55,636 bases of DNA from NCBI RefSeq assembly GCF_001513975.1, contig NZ_KQ947990.1, forward strand, positions 1 to 55,636, in the 5' to 3' direction. This document shows positions 49,700-55,636 of the stretch, one piece after another. Within the stretch, counting starts at the first letter, position 1, and each line of letters starts with the position of its first letter. The position numbers were made by a program, and so were the translations under genes. The stretch is from Streptomyces curacoi. GTDB taxonomy: Bacteria > Actinomycetota > Actinomycetes > Streptomycetales > Streptomycetaceae. A model generated the notes under the pieces. The model did no database searches and was not told the origin of the DNA. It worked only from the letters and a program-made list of their open reading frames with translations.

Positions 49700-50758
49700 T
49701 CAGCTCTGCGAGCCCGAGCGCAGGGTGCTCAGGTCGGACTTGACGGTGTTGATCGGGATGGCGAAGCCGAGACCCTGGCTGCCGGCCTCCGAGGAGTTCG
49801 AGGCGGACGAGTACATCGCGGAGTTGATGCCGATGATGTCGCCGTTCATGTCGATCAGCGCACCGCCGGAGTTGCCGGGGTTCAGGGAGGCGTCCGTCTG
49901 GATCGCCTTGTACGTCGTGGTCGACGAGCCGGTGTCGCCGTTGAACTCCTGGCCGCCGAACTCGAACGGCCAGCCGCCGCCCGGCTGCTGTTGCTGCTGA
50001 CCCTCGTCGGTCGAGACGGTCACGTCACGGTCCAGGGCGGAGACGATGCCGCTGGTGACGGTGCCGGTCAGGCCCTCGGGGGAGCCGATCGCCACGACCG
50101 TGTCGCCGACCTGGACCCCGTCGGAGTTGCCGAGCGTCGCGGCCTTCAGCCCGGACGCGCCCTCCAGCTTGATCAGCGCGAGGTCCTTCTTGCTGTCGGT
50201 GCCGACGACCTTGGCGGTGTACTCCTTGCCGTCGCTGGTCGTCACCTTGATCGAGGAGGCGCCGGAGATGACGTGGTTGTTGGTGATGATCTCGCCGTCG
50301 CCGGTGATGATCACGCCGGAGCCGGTGGACTCACCGGAGTTCGTGGTGGCGTTGATCTCGACGATGCTCGGGCTGACCGCCGAGGCGATCGCGGAGATGT
50401 CGCCCTTCTTGCTGGACGGCAGCACGCTCGTGGTGGTGCTGCCGGCGGAGGCGACGGTGTCGTTGCCGGTCAGCTCCTGGATGCCGTACGCCGTGCCGCC
50501 CCCGATCGCCGCGGCGACGATCGCCACGGCGGCGAGGAGGGCGACGGGGCCGCGGTTACGGCGCCGTGCCCTCGGCGGCTGGGCGACGGGCTCGGTGAGG
50601 AGAGCGGTGGGGGCTCCGCCGGCCGCCTGGAACGTGGGCTCGTGCGCCGGCGGGGGCGGCCACTCCGGGTTCACGGGGGAAGAGGCGTGCTGCTGGGCGC
50701 CCTGGGAGGGGTTCGTGTACTGCTCGTACTCGCCGTCGCGGCGGAAGCTCTCGGTCAT
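49700..50758 (-). CDS. HtrA-like membrane serine protease without PDZ domain
   Basis: A 352-residue trypsin-fold protease anchored by one helix (about 71-92) after a Pro/Gln-rich cytoplasmic part. Outside, the S1C domain has His162 (TNNHV), Asp192 (KKDLALIKL) and Ser297 (NPGNSGGAL), with a poly-Gln loop (255-259). The chain ends at VKSDLSTLRSGSQS, where HtrA/DegP proteins normally continue into a PDZ domain. It likely degrades misfolded exported proteins and is probably controlled by the two-component pair next to it. Confidence 0.92.
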   Translation of the reverse strand: MTESFRRDGEYEQYTNPSQGAQQHASSPVNPEWPPPPAHEPTFQAAGGAPTALLTEPVAQPPRARRRNRGPVALLAAVAIVAAAIGGGTAYGIQELTGNDTVASAGSTTTSVLPSSKKGDISAIASAVSPSIVEINATTNSGESTGSGVIITGDGEIITNNHVISGASSIKVTTSDGKEYTAKVVGTDSKKDLALIKLEGASGLKAATLGNSDGVQVGDTVVAIGSPEGLTGTVTSGIVSALDRDVTVSTDEGQQQQQPGGGWPFEFGGQEFNGDTGSSTTTYKAIQTDASLNPGNSGGALIDMNGDIIGINSAMYSSASNSSEAGSQGLGFAIPINTVKSDLSTLRSGSQS

Positions 50759-50787
50759 GCCAATGAGCTTGTCGCCCGACCATGAGA

Positions 50788-50809
50788 GCTCCCTGAGTGC
50801 TCCCTGAGA
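50788..50809. promoter_or_regulatory. Tandem 11-bp repeats near the HtrA start
   Basis: GCTCCCTGAGT and GCTCCCTGAGA stand back to back, 30-51 bp before the HtrA start codon. Head-to-tail 11-bp repeats are typical of OmpR-family regulator sites. Confidence 0.7.
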
Positions 50810-50871
50810 AGCCCGGCAGAACCTCGTATGCCCGATATAAAGCCCCCGCTGGCCGTGGGCGGGTGTGACTC

Positions 50872-50893
50872 TCAGAGAACGCTCAGAGAAGCT
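50872..50893. promoter_or_regulatory. Second tandem 11-bp repeat pair upstream of HtrA
   Basis: CTCAGAGAACG and CTCAGAGAAGC are adjacent, 114-135 bp before the HtrA start. They share CTCAG with the minus-strand reading of the nearer pair. A TATATC box lies between the two pairs. Confidence 0.65.
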
Positions 50894-50968
50894 CTCCAGG
50901 GGCGCGGGGAACTGCGCGAGAAACCACAGACGGCCGAAGGCCGCACGCCCCCAGAACCCCCCGAGCTC

Positions 50969-51991
50969 TCAGGCGCACCCACAGGACCGCCGCACGACCA
51001 ACCGCGACGGGAACACCTTCAACCGCTCCCGCCGGGACCCGGCGACCCGCAGCCCGTCGTCGAGCACAAGATCCACCGCGGCCCGGGCCATCGCCGACCG
51101 GTCCGACGCGACAGTCGTCAGCGGAGGATCCGCGAGCGCCGCTTCCTTGATGTCGTCGAACCCGGCGACGGCGAGCTGCCCCGGCACATCGATCCGCAGC
51201 TCACGCGCCGCGCGCAGGACGCCGATCGCCTGGTCGTCGGTGGAGCAGAAGATCGCGGGCGGCCGGTTCGGCCCGGAGAGGATGTCGAGCGCCACGCGGT
51301 AGGCGTCGTAGCGGTTGTACGGCGCCTCGAACAGCCGGCCCTCGGTGGGGATCTTGGCCTCGGCCATCGCGCGCCGCCAGCCCTCGACGTGGTCGGAGAC
51401 CGGGTCGCCGACGGCGGGGGTCTCGGCGGTGCCGCCCATACAGGCGACGTAGTCGTAGCCGTGCTCCAGCAGGTGGCGTACGGCGAGCTGGGCGCCGCCC
51501 AGGTCGTCGGTGACGACGGCGACGTCGTCGATGGCCTCCGGCCGCTCGTGCAGCAGCACCACCCGGGCGTCCCAGGCCTCGATCTCGGCGGCGGCCAGGT
51601 CGTTCAGGGCGTGGGAGACGAGGATGAGTCCCGAGACGCGCATGCCGAGGAACGCCCGCAGATAGTGGACCTCGCGCTCACCGACGTAGTCGGAGTTGCC
51701 GACGAGCACCATCTTGCCGCGCTCGGCGGCGGCCCACTCGACCGCGTGCGCCATCTCCCCGAAGAAGGGCTGGCGCGCGTCCGGCACGATCAGGCCTATG
51801 AGATCCGTGCGCCGCGAGGCCATCGCCTGGGCCACCCGGTCGGGACGGTAGCCCAGCTCCTTGATCGCGGCGAGGACACGCTCGCGCGTGGCCGGGGCGA
51901 CCGGCCGGGGTCCGTTGTTGATGACATAGCTGACGACGGCAGTGGAGGTCCCTGCCAGTCGTGCCACGTCATCCCGAGTCACCTTGGCCAC
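50969..51991 (-). CDS. LacI-family transcriptional regulator
   Basis: A 340-residue repressor or activator. The N-terminal helix-turn-helix is typical (VTRDDVARLAGTSTAVVSYVINNGPRPV) with the hinge helix RERVLAAIKELGYRPD. The rest is a periplasmic-binding-protein-like effector domain with LIGLIVPDARQPFFGEM and AVAGFDDIKEA. The effector is probably a sugar or nucleoside. The C-terminus VVRRSCGCA is cysteine-containing, as in many LacI members. No transporter or catabolic gene is adjacent. Confidence 0.92.
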   Translation of the reverse strand: MAKVTRDDVARLAGTSTAVVSYVINNGPRPVAPATRERVLAAIKELGYRPDRVAQAMASRRTDLIGLIVPDARQPFFGEMAHAVEWAAAERGKMVLVGNSDYVGEREVHYLRAFLGMRVSGLILVSHALNDLAAAEIEAWDARVVLLHERPEAIDDVAVVTDDLGGAQLAVRHLLEHGYDYVACMGGTAETPAVGDPVSDHVEGWRRAMAEAKIPTEGRLFEAPYNRYDAYRVALDILSGPNRPPAIFCSTDDQAIGVLRAARELRIDVPGQLAVAGFDDIKEAALADPPLTTVASDRSAMARAAVDLVLDDGLRVAGSRRERLKVFPSRLVVRRSCGCA

Positions 51992-52118
51992 GCGCGGAGT
52001 CTACGCGGATGGACCCGCTCTGGGCAGGGCGTGAAGGAGCTTCCCCGTCGCCCGGCTGTCACCGCGCACTGCGCAGGCGACGCCGGTGCGCCCCGTCCGA
52101 GCGTCCGCATATGCCTTT

Positions 52119-52898
52119 CTACGCCTCGGCCCGGATCTCGGTGCCGTCCAGAGCGGCCGTCTCGTCCGCGTCCTCCGGCTTTGCCCGGTTCTCCTTGGCC
52201 TTCGCCTCGCTGGAGGACCGGTCGGCCTTCTCTGGGGTAACGAATCGATAACCGACGTTCCGGACGGTTCCGATGAGCGACTCGTGCTCGGGGCCGAGCT
52301 TGGCGCGCAGCCGTCGTACATGGACGTCGACGGTCCGCGTGCCACCGAAGTAGTCGTAGCCCCAGACCTCCTGGAGCAGCTGCGCGCGCGTGAAGACACG
52401 GCCCGGGTGCTGGGCGAGGTACTTCAGGAGCTCGAACTCCTTGAAGGTCAGGTCGAGGACCCGGCCCTTGAGCTTGGCGGAGTACGTCGCCTCGTCGACC
52501 GACAGATCACCGTTGCGGATCTCCATGGGGGAGTCGTCGTTGACGATCTGCTGGCGGCCCATGGCGAGCCGCAGCCGGGCCTCGACCTCTGCGGGACCCG
52601 CGGTGTCCAGCAGTACGTCGTCGATGCCCCAGTCCGCGGTCACGGCGGCGAGCCCGCCCTCCGTCACGACGAGGACGAGCGGGCAGCCGGGGCCGGTCGA
52701 GCGCAGCAGCTGGCACAGGCTGCGGACCTGGGGCAGGTCGCGCCGGCCGTCGATGAGGATGACGTCGGCGCCCGGGGTGTCGACGAGCGCGGGCCCTTCC
52801 GCCGGTGCCACGCGCACGTTGTGCAGCAGCAGGCCGAGAGCCGGAAGCACCTCCGTCGACGGCTGGAGGGCATTGGTCAGGAGCAGCAGAGAACTCAT
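52119..52898 (-). CDS. glnR: GlnR, global nitrogen regulator (orphan OmpR-type)
   Basis: A 259-residue OmpR-type regulator without a partner kinase. The receiver has Asp50 (VILIDGRRDL), but the acidic pocket and other switch residues are atypical, as in GlnR, which dimerises without phosphorylation. The DNA-binding domain is FKEFELLKYLAQHPGRVFTR, GTRTVDVHVRRLRAKLGPE, YRFVTPE. The C-terminal tail is long and charged. GlnR controls glnA, amtB and other nitrogen genes in Streptomyces. The ATG at 52898 has GAGGA nine bases upstream. Confidence 0.93.
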   Translation of the reverse strand: MSSLLLLTNALQPSTEVLPALGLLLHNVRVAPAEGPALVDTPGADVILIDGRRDLPQVRSLCQLLRSTGPGCPLVLVVTEGGLAAVTADWGIDDVLLDTAGPAEVEARLRLAMGRQQIVNDDSPMEIRNGDLSVDEATYSAKLKGRVLDLTFKEFELLKYLAQHPGRVFTRAQLLQEVWGYDYFGGTRTVDVHVRRLRAKLGPEHESLIGTVRNVGYRFVTPEKADRSSSEAKAKENRAKPEDADETAALDGTEIRAEA

Positions 52899-53080
52899 AC
52901 GTCTGGTTCCTCCTCGGTCCCTGCGAGGACGTGTGCGGTACGGAACTGCTCTGCGATCCCGAAAGGCCCCGTACACCTGCGGTCACCTGCGGTTTCCCGC
53001 GTCGTATACAACGCTTCCGAAAGCACAAAAGGACCCGGGGGCTACGCTGCCCGAGTCCTCTGCCCAGCAGAATAGCCCAC

Positions 53081-53962
53081 ATGAGCAACGGTCCGGCAGG
53101 TCATGTGGCACGATCGACGGTTCGTCCGAACTCTGAGACAACCAGACGTACACCTTTGCGGACGTTTCTGCACACCGACGACGGTGTGACGATCGATTCC
53201 GTATACGACCCGGGTGCCGTTGTATACGACTCCTCGCGGCCAACTGCCGTTGACCTGGTGTTCGTCGTCGCCCACGGCTTCACGGGCGATGTGGACCGGC
53301 CGCATGTGCGACGGGTGGCCAAGGCCTTCGCCCGGCACGGGGCCGTCGTCACCTTCTCGTTCCGTGGGCACGGGGCGTCCGGCGGGCGCTCCACCGTCGG
53401 CGACCGTGAGGTGCTCGACCTGGTGGCGGCGGTGCGCTGGGCCCGCGCACTCGGGCACGCGCGCGTGGCGACCGTCGGCTTCTCCATGGGCGGCTCGGTG
53501 GTGCTGCGGCACGCGGCGTTGCACGGGGAGTTGTCCGGCGAGAGGGGCGGGGAGGCCGGTGACGGCGGGGCGCGTACGGACGCGGTGGTGTCGGTGAGCG
53601 CGCCGGCGCGCTGGTACTACCGGGGCACGCCCCCCATGCGCCGTCTGCACTGGCTGGTGACCCGGCCCGAGGGGCGCCTGGTGGGCCGCTACGGATTCCG
53701 TACCCGGATCCACCACCGGGACTGGAACCCGGTGCCGATGTCGCCCGTGGAGGCGGTACCGAGGATCGCGCCGACGCCGCTGCTGGTGGTGCACGGCGAC
53801 CGGGACGGCTACTTCCCCCTCGACCACCCCCGCATGCTCGCCGAGGCGGCCGGTGACCACGGCGAACTCTGGCTGGAGCCGGGGATGGGCCACGCCGAGC
53901 ACGCGGCGGCCGACGACCTGCTGGGCCGGATCGCGGACTGGGCTGTCGCACAGGGCGGCTAG
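53081..53962 (+). CDS. Alpha/beta hydrolase
   Basis: A 293-residue hydrolase. The nucleophile Ser is in GFSMGGSV, the acid in VVHGDRDGYFP, and the His in GMGHAEHA; the oxyanion region is VVAHGFTGD. It resembles thioesterase/lysophospholipase-like members; substrate unknown. It is divergent from glnR. The ATG at 53081 removes a non-coding upstream extension. It is followed 51 bp later by the MoaD-like gene. Confidence 0.87.
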   Translation: MSNGPAGHVARSTVRPNSETTRRTPLRTFLHTDDGVTIDSVYDPGAVVYDSSRPTAVDLVFVVAHGFTGDVDRPHVRRVAKAFARHGAVVTFSFRGHGASGGRSTVGDREVLDLVAAVRWARALGHARVATVGFSMGGSVVLRHAALHGELSGERGGEAGDGGARTDAVVSVSAPARWYYRGTPPMRRLHWLVTRPEGRLVGRYGFRTRIHHRDWNPVPMSPVEAVPRIAPTPLLVVHGDRDGYFPLDHPRMLAEAAGDHGELWLEPGMGHAEHAAADDLLGRIADWAVAQGG

Positions 53963-54013
53963 CCTGACGGTGTACACAGCCGGGTGTGCACAGCCGATTG
54001 ATTGAGGAACCGG

Positions 54014-54268
54014 ATGCCAAAGGTCACGGTGCGCTACTGGGCCGCCGCGAAGGCCGCGGCCGGAATCGCCGAGGAGCCGCTGGAGGCGGCCACGCTCGCC
54101 GAGGCGCTCGACGCCGCACGCGAGCGACACCCCGGTGAACTCGTCCGCGTCCTGCAGCGATGCTCGTTCCTCGTCGACGGTGACCCCGTGGGCACCCGCG
54201 GACATGAGACGGTACGGCTGGCCGACGGCGGCACGGTCGAGGTGCTCCCGCCGTTCGCAGGAGGGTGA
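54014..54268 (+). CDS. MoaD/ThiS-family sulfur-carrier-like protein
   Basis: An 84-residue ubiquitin-fold protein beginning MPKVTVRYWAAAKAAAGI and ending VEVLPPFAGG. The final Gly-Gly is the site that is adenylated and thiocarboxylated in MoaD and ThiS. No moeB, moaE or thiG gene is adjacent in this window. GAGGAACCGG precedes the ATG. The next gene starts 2 bp after its stop. Confidence 0.9.
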   Translation: MPKVTVRYWAAAKAAAGIAEEPLEAATLAEALDAARERHPGELVRVLQRCSFLVDGDPVGTRGHETVRLADGGTVEVLPPFAGG

Positions 54269-54270
54269 CG

Positions 54271-55563
54271 ATGACCGACCAGCCGTACGAGGGGCACGAC
54301 GGGTACGACGGGTACGACCCGTACCGGCAGCAGACGCCGCAGGCCTGGCCCGGGCAGCAGCACGGGTACGACGATCCGCAGGCCGATGCCCAGCAGTACA
54401 CCCAGCAGTGGCAGGGACAGACCTGGGAGACACAGGTGCAGCCGCCGGTGGCGCCGGCCCCGGGTCCGGAGACGGCGTATGTGCCGCCGCAGCAGGGAGC
54501 GCCCCAGCAGGCGGCCGGGGCGTACGGGGAGTACCGGGGCGGGGATGCGTCCGGGTACCAGACGGCGGGCTGGGACGGCATGCCGCAGGGCCAGGCCCAG
54601 CAGGCGCAGGCCCAGCACGCCCAGGGTCGGCACGCCCAGGGCCGGCAGTCTCACGTCCAGCCTCACGGGCACGCCCCGTTCCAGTCCCAGTCCCAGGCGC
54701 AGCACCGGAGCCGGACGCGGACTCAGGCGCCCCAGCCCGAGCCGGCCGAGACCGAAGCAGAGCCGGGCGACGGCCCCGACTACGGTCCCGCGACCGTCGC
54801 CGACAACGCCCGTGTGACGGACGCTCAGCGGGCCCGGCTGGAGGGCCGTTCCCCGATCATCGAGCCGGGGATGCAGCCGGCCGCGCTCACGGCGCTGCTC
54901 GGGCTGCTGCTCTCGGCGTCGGCGGCCATCGGGTCGTACGCCCTTCTCGTGCCCCTCGTCGTCCTGCAGGCCGTGACGGCGGCGGGCTGGTTCCGGCTGA
55001 ACGGCATGTGGCCGGCCCGGCAGGGCATCGCGCTGGCCTTCGCGGGCGCGCTGACGGCGGACGTGGCGCTGCTGGCGGCCGACCGCGCACCGGCGGCGAT
55101 CCTCGGCACGCTGGGCGTGTGGGTGCTGCTGGCCCTGGTGCTGCAGCTCCGTTCGCACGCCGATCCCGACGAGCGGATGTACGGCCTGATGGCGACGGTC
55201 GCCTCGGCCGCGCTGTCGATCGTCGCGGCGGGGTATCTCGCGGCTGACGCGGACGCGGTGACGGTGGGGGCGTTGGCGGTCGCCGTGGCGGTCGTGGCCC
55301 GTGCGTTGCCGTTGCCGACTCCGGCCTCCGTGGTCGTCTCGTTGCTCGCTGCGGCGGGGGCGGGGATCGCCGGCGGGGCGATGACGGGAGTGGGGTCGGG
55401 CGGGGCGCTGCTCGGGGCGGGGGCGGCCGTGTGCGCGCTGATCGGGCACCGGGTGGCGAGCTACGACTATCCGTCGCGGTTCGTCCACTTCACGGCGGGC
55501 GTGGCTCTGCCGTTGGCGGCTGCGGCGCCGGTGGTGTACGTGCTGGGGCGGGCGCTGGTCTGA
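54271..55563 (+). CDS. Membrane protein with Gln-rich disordered N-terminus
   Basis: A 430-residue protein. The first 170 residues are low-complexity and probably cytoplasmic: Tyr/Gly/Asp repeats, then long Gln/Ala/His/Gly runs (near QGQAQQAQAQHAQGRHAQGR). From about residue 205 on come about eight hydrophobic helices. No family was recognised. The ATG at 54271 has GGAGGGTGACG before it, with GGAGG lying inside the end of the MoaD-like gene, so translation is coupled. Confidence 0.85.
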   Translation: MTDQPYEGHDGYDGYDPYRQQTPQAWPGQQHGYDDPQADAQQYTQQWQGQTWETQVQPPVAPAPGPETAYVPPQQGAPQQAAGAYGEYRGGDASGYQTAGWDGMPQGQAQQAQAQHAQGRHAQGRQSHVQPHGHAPFQSQSQAQHRSRTRTQAPQPEPAETEAEPGDGPDYGPATVADNARVTDAQRARLEGRSPIIEPGMQPAALTALLGLLLSASAAIGSYALLVPLVVLQAVTAAGWFRLNGMWPARQGIALAFAGALTADVALLAADRAPAAILGTLGVWVLLALVLQLRSHADPDERMYGLMATVASAALSIVAAGYLAADADAVTVGALAVAVAVVARALPLPTPASVVVSLLAAAGAGIAGGAMTGVGSGGALLGAGAAVCALIGHRVASYDYPSRFVHFTAGVALPLAAAAPVVYVLGRALV

Positions 55564-55571
55564 GGCCGGGC

Positions 55572-55634
55572 GTTTCCTCGCCCCCGCCGCCCCTACCCGT
55601 CCCATCCTCCAGGGGCTCCGCCCCTTCGACCCCG
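55572..55634. repeat. Dispersed intergenic repeat, copy B (cut by window end)
   Basis: It starts GTTTCCTCGCCCCCGCC, nearly the same as 21146-21208 over 63 nt, with the hairpin-forming AGGGGCTCCGCCCCT. The element probably continues past the window. Confidence 0.85.
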
Positions 55635-55636
55635 GG

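Noticed and set aside
54590..54700. DNA repeats coding the Gln/His-rich part of the last membrane protein as a mobile repeat
   Set aside because: They are in-frame low-complexity codons (CAG/GCC/CAC) and are explained by the protein itself.

Overview
This is a high-GC stretch of an actinomycete chromosome, almost certainly Streptomyces. The signs are the codon bias, frequent GTG/TTG starts, twin-arginine and lipoprotein export signals, a mycothiol synthase (mshD), an orphan GlnR regulator, and a PHO box of the Streptomyces 11-nt direct-repeat type in front of pstS. From memory, the order CsoR-like / Pit / pstBACS / Nudix / CHAD / ppk / GntR-ABC / mshD / 5'-nucleotidase / two-component system-HtrA / LacI / glnR matches a conserved core region of S. 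coelicolor. No phage, insertion sequence, integrase, CRISPR array, rRNA or tRNA was seen.

Layout. 1-2.6 kb: a NarL-type two-component pair and a GNAT acetyltransferase. 2.6-9.9 kb: six same-strand genes forming a conjugation-like type IV secretion module: VirB2-like small membrane protein, VirB8-like anchored protein, VirB6-like polytopic protein, VirB3/VirB4-N-like SCO6880-family protein, VirB4-type ATPase, and a VirD4-like protein with a degenerate P-loop. No relaxase is visible. 10-17.4 kb: S53 peptidase, divergent TetR/short-chain dehydrogenase with a striking 18-bp-period operator array, PIG-L deacetylase, orphan DUF397 protein, trypsin-like protease and a Ser/Thr kinase. 17.5-21 kb: a lytic transglycosylase-NlpC/P60 wall hydrolase (a possible partner of the secretion module), a PAP2 phosphatase and an exported flavin oxidase.

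21.7-34.4 kb is a phosphate block: Pit transporter with its PhoU-like partner, a CsoR-type metal sensor, a lipoprotein, two small unlisted proteins, the pstSCAB operon (PHO box upstream, 17-bp hairpin between pstS and pstC), a Nudix hydrolase, a CHAD protein and polyphosphate kinase. 34.5-37.8 kb is a compact GntR-ABC operon under a perfect palindrome that overlaps the regulator's start codon. Then come mshD, a secreted 5'-nucleotidase, a DUF2993 (LmeA-like) protein and the decayed remains of an ABC exporter (42.06-42.98 kb).

43-47 kb: an exported beta-carbonic anhydrase, a lipoprotein and a secreted pectate lyase-pectinesterase fusion. 47.2-50.8 kb: an envelope-stress-like set (HtrA protease lacking PDZ, a coupled 60-residue protein, response regulator, sensor kinase) with paired 11-bp repeats upstream. 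51-55.6 kb: a LacI regulator, glnR, an alpha/beta hydrolase, a MoaD/ThiS-like protein and a membrane protein. Repetitive intergenic DNA occurs at 21.1-21.6 kb and a copy of the same element is cut by the right edge of the window.
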